The notes: a model not told the origin generated them from the letters alone. A stretch of DNA of 64,000 bases from Sphingosinicella microcystinivorans (GCF_027941835.1 NZ_CP116005.1:248001-312000), one strand, 5' to 3'. Counted from the stretch's first letter, positions 18,581-29,786 are shown. Numbers and translations: made by a program.

Positions 18581-20248
18581 ATGGCAACCGAAAGCGAGGC
18601 CCTACCCGCTGCGGCGAAGGGTCAGAACGAGAAACTCGTCATCACCGCCTCGTCGTTGGGGACGGTGTTCGAATGGTATGATTTCTATCTCTACGGTCTG
18701 CTCGCCACCGCCCTCTCGCGGCATTTCTTCTCGGGCGTCAACGAAACCACCGGTTTCATTCTCGCGCTGATGGCGTTTGCCGCCGGCTTTGCCGTGCGTC
18801 CCTTCGGCGCGCTGGTGTTCGGGCGCGTGGGCGACGTCGTCGGGCGCAAGAACACCTTCCTCGTCACCATGGCGATCATGGGCCTGTCGACCTTCGCGGT
18901 GGGCTTCCTCCCCGGCTACGACAGCATCGGCGTCGCCGCGCCGATCATCCTGATGATCCTGCGTCTGCTTCAGGGCCTCGCGATCGGCGGCGAATACGGC
19001 GGTGCCGCCGTCTATATCGCCGAGCACGCGCCGCCGGGAAAGCGCGGCTTCTACACGAGTTTCATCCAGACCACCGCGATGATCGGCCTGATCCTCGCCT
19101 CCACGTTCGTCGTCGGCCTGCGCAGTTTCATGGATGCCGAAACCTTCAATGCCTGGGGCTGGCGGTTGCCCTTCATCTTCTCGATCGTGCTGCTCGCCAT
19201 CACCCTCTGGATACGGCTGCAACTCGAAGAAAGCCCTGTCTTCAAGCGGATGAAGCAGGCAGGGACGACCTCCAAGGCGCCCCTGCGCGAAGCCTTCGGC
19301 GAATGGCGGAACCTGAAGCTCGTTCTCGTCGCGCTGTTCGGCGCGGTCGCGGGACAGGCGGTGATCGGCTTCGCCGCCCATCTCTACCCGCTCTTCTATC
19401 TTGAAAAGATCGCGAAAGTGGACGGAGCAACCGCCAATTTCCTCGTCGCCACCGCGCTCCTGATGATCATCCCCAGCTTCGTCTTCTTCGGGTGGCTGAG
19501 CGACCGGATCGGACGCAAGCCGATCATGATGACCGCCTGTGTGATCGCCGTTTTCGTTTATTTTCCGCTCTACAAGGCGCTGGTCACGGCGGCCAACCCG
19601 GCGATGGCGGCAGCCGTCGCGCACGCACCGGTGCAGGTTGTCGCCGATGCCGATGAATGTTCGTTCCAGTTCGATCCGATCGGCCGGAACAGCTTCGACA
19701 CGACGAGCTGCGACATCGTGAAAGCCTATCTCGCGCGCAGCGGCATCAACTACTCCAACGTCGACGCGCCTTCCGGCACGACCGCGACGATCCGGATCGG
19801 CGATGAAGCCCATGCCGCACCGGACCCCGGGACGCTGACCGGCGAAGCGAGAGCCGAAGCCATCGCGGCGTTTCAGGACGAGGTGCAGGCGGCGCTGTCC
19901 CGCGCCGGGTATCCCGCCGCGGCCGATCCCGCCGCGATCGACAAGGTGAAGGTGATCGCCATCCTCTGCATCTTCGGCGTCCTGGCAACGATGGTGTACG
20001 GTCCGCTCGCAGCGCTGCTCGTCGAGCTCTTTCCGGCGCGCATCCGCTACAGCTCGCTCTCGCTGCCCTATCATATCGGCAACGGCTGGATCGGCGGCTT
20101 CATGCCCACGATCGGCTTCGCAATGGTCGCGGCGACAGGCAACATCTATCAGGGGCTCTGGTATGCCGTGGTGATCGCCGCGATCACCGCAGTTGTCGGC
20201 ATCCTCTTCCTGCCGGAAACCTACAAGCGCGACATCGAGGCCGACTGA
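18581..20248 (+). CDS. MFS transporter, metabolite:H+ symporter type, with a large soluble insert
   Basis: A 555-residue protein; GGGAGGGAGGAT precedes ATG 18581. The N-terminal half has the MHS signature: SSLGTVFEWYDFYLYG and FGRVGDVVGRKNT (loop 2-3 motif), then LQGLAIGGEYGGA. The second half carries SDRIGRKP. Between about residues 339 and 452 lies a hydrophilic segment with two Cys (ADECSFQF and TTSCDIVK) that is not part of the usual 12-helix core, which explains the length of 555 instead of about 430. It is predicted to face the periplasm from its position after an outward-going helix. It probably imports a carboxylate released by the esterases. Regulation through operator site 2 is likely. 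Confidence 0.9.
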   Translation: MATESEALPAAAKGQNEKLVITASSLGTVFEWYDFYLYGLLATALSRHFFSGVNETTGFILALMAFAAGFAVRPFGALVFGRVGDVVGRKNTFLVTMAIMGLSTFAVGFLPGYDSIGVAAPIILMILRLLQGLAIGGEYGGAAVYIAEHAPPGKRGFYTSFIQTTAMIGLILASTFVVGLRSFMDAETFNAWGWRLPFIFSIVLLAITLWIRLQLEESPVFKRMKQAGTTSKAPLREAFGEWRNLKLVLVALFGAVAGQAVIGFAAHLYPLFYLEKIAKVDGATANFLVATALLMIIPSFVFFGWLSDRIGRKPIMMTACVIAVFVYFPLYKALVTAANPAMAAAVAHAPVQVVADADECSFQFDPIGRNSFDTTSCDIVKAYLARSGINYSNVDAPSGTTATIRIGDEAHAAPDPGTLTGEARAEAIAAFQDEVQAALSRAGYPAAADPAAIDKVKVIAILCIFGVLATMVYGPLAALLVELFPARIRYSSLSLPYHIGNGWIGGFMPTIGFAMVAATGNIYQGLWYAVVIAAITAVVGILFLPETYKRDIEAD

Positions 20249-20254
20249 TCCGTC

Positions 20255-21541
20255 TCAGGCCTTCGCCGCCTCCGTCAGCAGCCGGCGGAAGGCGGCGACG
20301 GTCGCCGCGACGGCCGCCGGGTCGATGCAGCGCGCATCGTCATCCTCGACATGATGGAAACGGTGCAGCCCGAACACGCCCGCGACCGAGGCATAGCCCG
20401 CAGCGACGATCGTCGCGAGTTCGCCGGCCGAGAATTCCGCCGCGGAATAGGGACTCTCGAGACCGGCGAGGCCCGCGAAAAGGCGGCGCGCGCGCGAAAG
20501 ATGCTGGGGGCTGACGGCGAGGTAGCGCTGGGAATCCGTGCCTGCGATCGGCTTGAGGCCAAACAGCCCCTCGTGCCAGTCGCGGGCCGCGAGATTGGCG
20601 CCGAGGTGAAGCCAGAAATGCGTCTCGTGCGGTTTCGGCGCCGCCGCCTTCAGCGCTTCCTCCGCCCCGAGGTTCTCGTATTCGTGCCCGCTGTTGCAGA
20701 GGAAAGCGAGATCGTGGTCGGGCAGCGCCGCGGGCGCCCAGCGCGCAAGGTCGAGCCATGCGGCGATACCGCCGCCGCGCTCGCCCGCGCAGCCGAACCA
20801 GCCGGAGCGCGGCGTGGAAACGACGAGCCAACGACCTTTGCCGCGATCGCGGCGTCCGATGACGTTGAAGCCGGGGCGGCGTCCGCCCCTGCCCGTCAAG
20901 GTGACGACCGCAGGCGTGTGCGTCATCGCGGCGGCGATGAACGGGCCGGCATCGGCGGGGGCGACCAGTCCGACCGGTCCTTTGAACATCGGCGCCCGCC
21001 CGTCGGCATTGAGGGCGATGATCTTGCCCGTCGGCCCGTTGGTGATGATGACCGCGGCTTTGGCCCCCGCAGCGAAGGCGGTATCGACCGGCGTGCGGAC
21101 GGGCCCGGCGAGCACCGACGACCAACGGCCATAGGGAAGGTCGACAAGCGCGATCGCGCCCGCCAGCGGCGCATCGGCGCGCCCCGCCGCATCGACCCGC
21201 ACGAGCGGTCCCGACACGCCGGCACCGGGCGTGGGCGAGACGATCGGCTGCGGCCACAGCGCAGCGCGGGCATCGCCGCACAGGATGTCGCATCGTCCCG
21301 GTTCGAAACAGGGCACGGAAAACGAATGCTTCTCGACGGCGAATCCGGCCGCCTCGAGTTCGGCCGCCATCCAGTGGCCCGCCGCCGTGTCACCCGCACC
21401 GCCGGACTGCTTGCTCCCGAAGCCGATGTAGCGGGAGAGATCGTCAGCGACCGCGCGCGCCGCCCTCGCCTGTTCCGGCACCATCGTGAGCGGCAACGCT
21501 GCCGTTCCCGCCAGAAAGCCCCGCCGCGTCGCACCGTCCAT
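20255..21541 (-). CDS. Tat-exported M28-peptidase-like protein with altered metal site
   Basis: A 428-residue protein. The N-terminus TRRGFLAGTAALPLT is a twin-arginine signal. A PA-type insert (residues about 120-200) and an M28 aminopeptidase-like fold follow. The positions that carry zinc ligands in M28 enzymes do not match: the usual HxD strand reads STPRSGWF, and the usual EE reads SGHEYENLG. It may be a non-peptidase hydrolase or a binding protein. It is convergent with the MFS gene (6 bp between stops) and divergent from the second esterase, sharing operator site 3 with it. The function is not established from sequence. Confidence 0.7.
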   Translation of the reverse strand: MDGATRRGFLAGTAALPLTMVPEQARAARAVADDLSRYIGFGSKQSGGAGDTAAGHWMAAELEAAGFAVEKHSFSVPCFEPGRCDILCGDARAALWPQPIVSPTPGAGVSGPLVRVDAAGRADAPLAGAIALVDLPYGRWSSVLAGPVRTPVDTAFAAGAKAAVIITNGPTGKIIALNADGRAPMFKGPVGLVAPADAGPFIAAAMTHTPAVVTLTGRGGRRPGFNVIGRRDRGKGRWLVVSTPRSGWFGCAGERGGGIAAWLDLARWAPAALPDHDLAFLCNSGHEYENLGAEEALKAAAPKPHETHFWLHLGANLAARDWHEGLFGLKPIAGTDSQRYLAVSPQHLSRARRLFAGLAGLESPYSAAEFSAGELATIVAAGYASVAGVFGLHRFHHVEDDDARCIDPAAVAATVAAFRRLLTEAAKA

Positions 21542-21569
21542 GTCGCGCTCCCGATCGCAGCACGCTTGA

Positions 21570-21588
21570 TATTAACTCGCGTGTGAGC
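21570..21588. promoter_or_regulatory. Candidate TetR-family operator, site 3 (divergent promoter)
   Basis: TATTA precedes ACTCGCGTGTGAGC (21575-21588), which keeps the ACTC/GAG spacing of sites 1 and 2 with one degenerate end base. It lies between the divergent M28-like gene (start 21541) and the second esterase (start 21636). Confidence 0.58.
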
Positions 21589-21635
21589 GTAGGTTTGCCG
21601 TGCGGCGATGGCAAGCGCCCGAAAGGGGAGGCAGC

Positions 21636-23275
21636 ATGATCGGTTTCGGGATGCGGCTTTGCGCGATCGTGCTGTCGCTGTTCGGCACGGCAATAGCCGC
21701 CAGGGCGGATGATCGGCCCGAGGTGCAGATCGAACAGGGCCGGCTGGCGGGAACCGTCGTCGACGGGCTTCGCGTCTTCAAAGGCATTCCCTACGCGCTG
21801 CCGCCCGTCGGCGCGCGGCGCTGGCGCGCGCCGGAACCGCCCGCGCGCTGGGCCGGCACACGCGACGCGGACGCATTCGGTGCCAGTTGCATTCAGCCCC
21901 CTACCCCCCGGGCAGCGTCTATTTCGAACCCTCCCGCCCGATGAGCGAGGATTGCCTGACGCTCAATGTCTGGGCGGCGAAAGACGCGAAAAGGGCACCC
22001 GTAATCGTCTGGATTCATGGCGGCGCGCTGCTTCGCGGCACGAGCGCCAGCCCCCTGTACGACGGCCGTGAATTCGCAAGGCGCGGCATCGTCTTCGTGT
22101 CGGTAAACTACCGGCTCGGCGTGCTGGGCTGGCTCGCGCATCCGGGGCTGAGCGCCGAAGCCAAGGACGGCGTTTCGGGGAACTACGGCCTTCTCGACCA
22201 GATCGCTGCGCTCGAATGGGTGAAGCGCAATATCGACGCCTTCGGCGGCGATGCCGCCAACGTCACCGTCATGGGCGAGTCCGCAGGCGCGCTCAGCGTC
22301 TCGTACCTGCTTGCCAGCCCCCGCGCGCGCGGACTGTTTGCCCGGGCGATCCTGCAAAGCACCAATGTGCGCGCCGTGCCGCACCTGCGTGAAGCCGCCT
22401 TCGGCCTTCCGGCCGCCGAGGCGACGGGCGCAGCGCTCGCAAGCGCTGCGGGGGCGGGAGACGTGGCGGCGCTTCGGGCCGCGGATGCCGGGGCGCTGAC
22501 GGCGATCGCCGTGCGGGCGCATTTCATATCGCAGCCGACGGTCGATGGCGTGATCGTGCCCGATCAGCTCGTCAACATCTTCGATCGCGGCGAGCAGGCG
22601 AAGGTTCCGGTTCTGGCCGGTTTCAACAGCGGCGAAATCCGCTCGCAGCGTTCACTGCTGCCGCCGATGCCGGAAGATGCGGCTGCCTATCGAGCGGCTG
22701 TCTCGGTACGCTACGGCGATCTCGCAGGGGCCTATCTGCGGCTTTACCCCGCATCCGATACGGCCGCGAGCCAACTCGCATCGACGCGCGACATCGTTTA
22801 CGGCTGGGCGACCGAACGGCTCGTCCGCCAGATGGCGGCCACCGGACAGCCTGCCTATCTGTATATTTTCGATCATTGCTATCCGGCCGCGCGGGCACGC
22901 GACCTTTGCGCGTTCCACGCAAGCGAGCTCCCCTTTTCCTTCGGTCTGGCCGGCGACCCCGGAACCCTCCCGCAGACCTGGCCGATACCGGGCAGCCCCG
23001 AAGATTTGCGCCTTGCGCGCGACATGATCGACTATTGGTCGAGCTTCGCCGCCACCGGCACGCCGAGGGCGACGGCGCGGGAGGCGCCCGCCTGGCCCGA
23101 ATATGGCGAGCGCGAGGATTATGTCCGCTTCAACGCCCGACCTTACGTCGAGCGGGACCCGTATCCCGGTATGTTCGAGCTTCATGAGGAGGTGATGCAG
23201 CGCCGCCGTCTCAATGGTCAGCAGTGGTTTCTCAACGGCAGCCCCATGCCCCCACCGCAAACGCCGCAACGTTGA
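21636..23275 (+). pseudogene. Type-B carboxylesterase, frameshifted
   Basis: ATG 21636 follows GGGGAGG. A signal peptide (ending IAARAD) and FKGIPYALPPVGARRW start in one frame, which ends in TGA at 21942-21944. The rest, from PYPPGS through SEDCLTLNVW, HGGAL, GESAGALS and the His motif CAFHASELPFSF to the stop at 23275, is in another frame. One extra C in the C5 tract at 21897-21901 would join them as a 546-residue enzyme. It is a close relative of the esterase at 14368. Either the gene carries a recent single-base deletion or the assembly has a homopolymer error; the undamaged remainder argues that the lesion is young or artificial. Confidence 0.85.
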
Positions 23276-23386
23276 CGCCCTGCCCGCGGGAGCACGACTT
23301 CCGTATCACGTAGCAGGCCGATGAACTCTTGCCCCTGGCCACTCCACAGAGAACCGAAGAATTGATTTCGGCCGCTCAGGAGGGCG

Positions 23387-23580
23387 TCACCGGAGCCTGT
23401 TCATAAGGGGTACGGCAATCGTTCGCATGGCCCACGGGATCAGGCGCGCACCGGCAAGAGGCGCTGGCGTCAGGATCGGCAGCGCAAGATCGTCTTCGGC
23501 CGTGCCGTCGATCATAGCGGCGGCTTCGCGCGCGGCGGCGATACCGAGTGTGAGGCCGAAGCCGTTGCATCCGGCAAGCG
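23387..23580 (-). pseudogene. C-terminal remnant of an FAD-dependent amino-acid-oxidase-like protein
   Basis: The frame ending at 23387 reads LAGCNGFGLTLGIAAAREAAAMIDG, then LPILTPAPL and IPWAMRT. The GxNGFG-type block followed by a helix is the flavin-contacting C-terminus of DAO-family oxidoreductases (compare SGFGGNGVTFAALA in the intact gene at 26314). Nothing upstream continues it; at about 23580 the sequence changes into a RidA gene in another frame. It is therefore a deletion remnant. Confidence 0.6.
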
Positions 23581-23919
23581 CATGCGCACCTCGACGGCGG
23601 TCGTCGCGGGGAGGTCGAGCCCCACATAGTGCGCGGTGCGCGCGCCGTTGGCGGCAATGAAGGCATCCATGTCGGTCACGTAGACATTTTCCTTCAAGAC
23701 ATTCGCCATCGTGGCTCCAAAAGCGTCGAGCGTCCGTTTGATCGCGGCATAGGCGCTGCCGATCTGGGCCGCCATGTCGCCCGGAAATTCCGGCCGGAAG
23801 GCATCGTCGACGCTGAGCGAGCCCGAGATGTGGAGCGTGTTCCCGCACCGTACCGCCTGCGCGTATCCGAACGCCTTTTCGCCGTCGGGGCGGAGGTGGA
23901 ACGTCTGCCTGTCGATCAT
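23512..23919 (-). pseudogene. RidA-family protein, 3' end replaced by a deletion junction
   Basis: ATG 23919 lies 11 bp after the stop of the decayed receptor gene. Residues 1-110 are RidA/YjgF-like: GNTLHISGSLSVDD, FPGDMAAQIGSAYAAIKRTLDAFGATMANVLKENVYVTDM (read in pieces) and VGLDLPATTAVEVR. RidA enzymes deaminate reactive enamines/imines. The tail from about residue 114 (DATASASHSVSPPRAKPPL) is the DAO remnant read in the wrong frame, so the last strand of the RidA fold, normally holding a conserved Glu, is missing. The protein is probably inactive. Confidence 0.65.
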
Positions 23920-23930
23920 GTCCGTGCCTT

Positions 23931-24681
23931 TCAGAACTTCACCCGCGCCTCGACGCCGAACGTGCGGCCCGGATCGGGCTGGATCGCGTCGCTGCCGAGC
24001 GGCACCAGCCCGGCCGCGAAGATGTAGCGTGAGAAGGCCGAGGTCGCATAATGCTCCTTGAACAGGTTCTTCCCGAAGACACTGAACGCCCAGCCTTCGC
24101 CTTCGAGGCCGATTTGCGCATCGACGGTCGAATAGGCCTTCTGGAACAGATACGCGTCCGGTGTCGCCGGGAGCTGGAAATCCTGAAAGGACTGCCGGCC
24201 CTGGGCATTGAAGTCCGCCCGCACCTTCGCGGTCAACCCGTCCGAAAGATCCAGCGCGTACTGTGCGCCGAGGTTCAGCGTGTATTTCGGCGCGTTCGGC
24301 AATTGCTGGCCGACATAGGCATCGGTCGCGCCGTCGAAATCCTTGATCTCGGTGTCGATGTAGCCGAACGCGGCATTGAGATCGACGCCCTTCGCCGGGC
24401 GCGCGGCAAGCTCGAACTCGAAGCCCTTGATCGCCGCCTTGCGTGCGTTGAGCGATGCGTTCGAGCCGCCGTTCCTCGATCACGCTCGCCGAAAACGCCG
24501 TGACCGTGTCGGGAACCTGCTGGAGATTCTCCTCGCGCTTGCGCGCCGTCACGATGATTTCCTCGAAGCCGCCGCTGCTTGCGCCTGCGCGTTCCTGCGC
24601 CGTTGCCGCTCCGCCAAGCGCCGAAAGCGCCGTCGACATCACCAGCACGAGCCGGCCCGTGCCCTCAATTCCGCTCCTCAT
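23931..24681 (-). pseudogene. TonB-dependent receptor reduced by a large internal deletion
   Basis: From ATG 24681 (GGAGGGG upstream) the frame encodes a signal peptide ending ATAQE, GGFEEIIVTARKREENLQ and the beginning of the plug (VIEERRLE). At about 24470 this jumps, out of frame, to the last strands of a receptor barrel (NASLNARKAAIKGFEFEL, PNAPKYTLNLGAQY, SVFGKNLF, FGVEARVKF, stop at 23931). Roughly 500 residues of plug and barrel are absent compared with the receptors at 397 and 12065. The gene cannot encode a pore. Confidence 0.85.
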
Positions 24682-24716
24682 ATTTCCCCTCCGCTCCCTT
24701 TTGATCGACGGCCCGT

Positions 24717-25157
24717 TCAGACCAGGCTCGCCGGCATGCTCTTTTCGTCGCTCTCGTTGTCCCAGATCGCCGACAGGATGACCCAGCGGCCCTCGTGGCG
24801 AACGATATGGGCGAACGTGACGCCCCTGCGCTTTTCGCCGTTCATCTCGGCGATGAAGCTGCTGCGCACGCCCGCGACATTGCCAAAGGCCTCCACATGG
24901 CGCGCGATCTCGATCTCGCTGAAATCCGTGAGCGCGCCGGCGGCGCGCTGCGCGTTCATCGCGGCGACGAATGCCTCCACCGCAATCGGGCTCGCGGCGC
25001 CGGAACTGAGTGCGGCAAGCGTCGCATCCGGATGGCAACAGGCCCGGAAGGTGTCCCAGTCGGGCGCCTTGCCGGCGTTCCAGCCCACGGCGCCGTAAAG
25101 GCGCGGGCACAGCGCGAGGATGGCTTCGAGATCCGCGTCGGTGATGCTGCCGGGCAT
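24717..25157 (-). CDS. Nuclear-transport-factor-2/SnoaL-like protein
   Basis: A 146-residue protein; ATG 25157 follows GGAGAG. The alpha-beta pattern with an N-terminal helix pair (LEAILALCPRLYGAVGWNAGKAPDWDTFRACCHPDATL) and a curved sheet (FGNVAGVRSSFIAEMNGEKRRGVTFAHIVRHEGRWVIL, read in pieces) fits the NTF2-like superfamily. Members are small ligand-binding proteins or isomerase/dehydratase-like enzymes, so no reaction is assigned. It precedes the deleted receptor gene by 35 bp in the same orientation and seems to be one of the few intact genes in this decayed stretch. Confidence 0.65.
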   Translation of the reverse strand: MPGSITDADLEAILALCPRLYGAVGWNAGKAPDWDTFRACCHPDATLAALSSGAASPIAVEAFVAAMNAQRAAGALTDFSEIEIARHVEAFGNVAGVRSSFIAEMNGEKRRGVTFAHIVRHEGRWVILSAIWDNESDEKSMPASLV

Positions 25158-25183
25158 ATGGTCTCTCCTTTCGTCTTCAGCCG

Positions 25184-25480
25184 ATGAGATCGGCGGATGG
25201 ATGCGCACGCGGATATCCGGGACACGATTACCTGAAACGCAACCTCGGCTTCACCCTGTCCATCGAGCCGGGCAACGCGGCCGCGCGCGCATTGGCGTCC
25301 GCGCTCGAATCATCGGATGGCACGGCACCGCATTTCACCACGATCGGCGAAGAGCGCGCGATCAACCTGTTCCTGCGGCCTGACAGCCCCGAAGTCCGCG
25401 CGAACCTCCCCGAACTGCCGGCTCCGGCGACCGATCCGGACGTTTTCCTCGCGATCAGGAAGCGCCGCGATCACTGGTAG
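25184..25480 (+). pseudogene. C-terminal fragment of an unrecognised protein
   Basis: The frame has well-formed protein character (YLKRNLGFTLSIEPGNAAARALASALE, HFTTIGEERAINLFL, DPDVFLAIRKRRDHW) but no ribosome-binding site or credible start, and begins directly after the promoter of the minus-strand gene at 25157. It looks like the end of a longer gene whose beginning was deleted. I cannot name the family. The following stretch 25481-25748 shows no gene. Confidence 0.35.
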
Positions 25481-25748
25481 CTACAGCGCTCGCGGATTCC
25501 TGACGAGGGCGCCGGAGCCAGATGGACATATGGCAGCTATCGGGTGGTCAATCTGCTTCGCGAACGTCGGGTTATCGGATGCTCCGGCTGAAACCCGACA
25601 AACCGGACCCCGCCCGTTCCAAGTCATTCAGATCGAGCCTGCAAGGCTTGCCGGTGTCGATTTGATGATGAATCTGCTGATCGCATCGTCATAGACCGGG
25701 CTGCTCCGCGCCGCCTCACTCGATTCGGGCGTACCGAACACTCCGGGC

Positions 25749-26159
25749 ATGTCTAATCGTACCAGGGCGGCTGGTGCCGCCTATCGGCTGCAGAGCCTTG
25801 CCGGGATGGCGAAAGAAGTCACCACCTTCGCCCGGACAGACGTTCAGGCCGGCAGGCTGCGCACGCTGGGCAACCGCCCGCCGGTGGTGCTGACTGCCAC
25901 CCGGCCCTATCCCGAGGCGATGCTGGCGGCGACCGGCCTGACACGCGCGGAGGCCGACAGGATGCAGGCGATCTGGAAAGTGCTGCAAGCCGAGGAAGCC
26001 AGCTGGTCCACCCGTTCGCGGCACGCGCTGGTGCCCGATTCCGGTCACTACATCCAGGATGAACGCCCCGATCTCGTAATCGGGGCTGTGCGCGAGGTGA
26101 TCCATACGGTGCGTGCCGACGAGGCGCAGGCGGACGCAGATGGTCAAGGGAAGGAATGA
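25749..26159 (+). pseudogene. C-terminal part of an alpha/beta-hydrolase
   Basis: The sequence RPPVVLTATRPYPEAML, then a cap-like helix and DSGHYIQDERPDLVIGAVREVI matches the last two strands of alpha/beta-hydrolases, with the catalytic His in SGHYIQ. The nucleophile elbow (GxSxG) and earlier core are absent, and no ribosome-binding site stands before ATG 25749. It is most likely the 3' remainder of a deleted gene. The 153 bp that follow are empty. Confidence 0.55.
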
Positions 26160-26313
26160 ATTTGCCGTTCGTTCAGGCTGACAAACGTGCGGCAGCTTCG
26201 CGCCCTCATTCCGGTCATAATTGCAGAGAGGCCATACTCCGAATAGCGGACATCGCCCGGAGCCAGTTACACGGGCGTCCAAGGTTTGTGTCGTTCCACT
26301 GGTGCGGCCATCC

Positions 26314-27534
26314 TTATTCAAATCTGTACGGATCGAAGCAGGAAGCATCAGGGTCGGGCTTGCCGTCGAGCGCGGCTGCGATCAGTTCGATTGCAAGCGC
26401 CGCGAAGGTGACGCCGTTGCCGCCGAACCCGCTCGCCAGCCACAGATGATCGTGGTTTACGGCACGGCCGATTGCGGGCAGGCCGTCCGGCGACGACCCG
26501 AATGCCGCCGCCCATGCGCAGTCGGGCGGCATAGTGTCCGTGCCGATGATGGCTGCGACCTTCGCCTGCAATATACCCGCCTTGGCGCCGATGAGGGCAT
26601 CACGCCGTCCGGCATCGTCGAAGTCTTCGTCCTCGCCGCCGGCCACGATCCGGCCGTCAGCCGTGGCGCGGGCATAGATGTAGGGATTCGAAGCTTCCCA
26701 GATCATCGCGTTCTCCCGCCAGAGCGGCGCGATGCCGGGCGGTGTCGCGATGGCATAGCTGGAACTCACGGCAAACGCGGCGGGCAGATACCAGTGCGCC
26801 CGCTCATAGCCCGTTGCCAGGATGACCTCATCCGCCAAAAGCACGGTGCCTTCCGCGGTGCGAACGGCAAGACCTTTCTCTTGTTGCTCCACAGCGACGA
26901 CATCGTAGGGAAAGCCGATTGCCGCGCCATGCCGACGCGCCCGTATCAGCAGGCCTTCCGTCAGCTTTACCGGGTCGACCTCGTAGCTGCCCGCCGACAA
27001 CAGCGCCGCGCGCGGCGCGATACCGAACCGCGCGGCAACCGCGTCGGCTGCAAGAAATGCCGAGGGCAAGCCGGCTTTGCGCCGGGCATCACCTTCCGCT
27101 TCCAGCGCGCGCTCATCGAGCAGGGTTCCCGCCAGATAAAGTTCGGGGCGGTCGATGCGCCCGCACGCGATGCCAAGAGCGTCGATCCGGTCCGAAAGGC
27201 TGCGGGCGGCAGCGCGAACCCTCCGCCATCGCCGCGCGGCTTCATCAATGCCGATCCTTTCCGCGAGATGCGTGAGCGGGACGTCGGCGCCCCACATGAC
27301 AAGCGCGGTCGAGGCGGCCGTGCTGCCGTGCGCGGGCGGCCGGCGATCGAGCAGCGCCACCCGACGTCCGCCCGTGGAGAGCCGCTCGGCAAGCATGGCG
27401 CCCATGATGCCCGCCCCGACAATCGCGACATCGACGCGCGCCTTCGGCGGAGGTTCGCTTGCGAGCGAAGGCTTGTCCTCAGGCTTCCAGCAGGACCGTC
27501 CGCCGCGCAGATCCCGTGCTTCGGTCAGTTCCAC
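26314..27534 (-). CDS. FAD-dependent oxidoreductase, DAO family
   Basis: A 406-residue protein. The start at 27534 is GTG with CGGAG seven bases upstream. VDVAIVGAGIMGAMLAERL (Rossmann GxGxxG) binds the FAD ADP part, followed by STAASTALVMWG, and the flavin-contacting end is GLPAIGR...WLASGFGGNGVTFAALA. The fold is that of D-amino-acid, glycine or sarcosine oxidases/dehydrogenases acting on C-N bonds. It lies 58 bp after katE on the same strand. If it is an oxidase making H2O2, co-transcription with catalase would make sense; this is inference. The substrate is unknown. Confidence 0.8.
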   Translation of the reverse strand: MELTEARDLRGGRSCWKPEDKPSLASEPPPKARVDVAIVGAGIMGAMLAERLSTGGRRVALLDRRPPAHGSTAASTALVMWGADVPLTHLAERIGIDEAARRWRRVRAAARSLSDRIDALGIACGRIDRPELYLAGTLLDERALEAEGDARRKAGLPSAFLAADAVAARFGIAPRAALLSAGSYEVDPVKLTEGLLIRARRHGAAIGFPYDVVAVEQQEKGLAVRTAEGTVLLADEVILATGYERAHWYLPAAFAVSSSYAIATPPGIAPLWRENAMIWEASNPYIYARATADGRIVAGGEDEDFDDAGRRDALIGAKAGILQAKVAAIIGTDTMPPDCAWAAAFGSSPDGLPAIGRAVNHDHLWLASGFGGNGVTFAALAIELIAAALDGKPDPDASCFDPYRFE

Positions 27535-27592
27535 AAGCGCTCCGTCCGTCCCCGTCGCGGCAACGCATGGGCAATATCATACATCTCCATGC

Positions 27593-29746
<2,154 letters not shown>

Positions 29747-29786
29747 GACACCCTCTCCTCGTTTTGCTTCAGGCTGAGGTTTGCAG

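Noticed and set aside
14368-23275. Possible fumonisin-esterase (FumD-like) cluster
   Set aside because: The esterases share the general type-B fold and some motifs with FumD, but the aminotransferase and other fum genes are absent and the resemblance is family-wide. Substrate left open.
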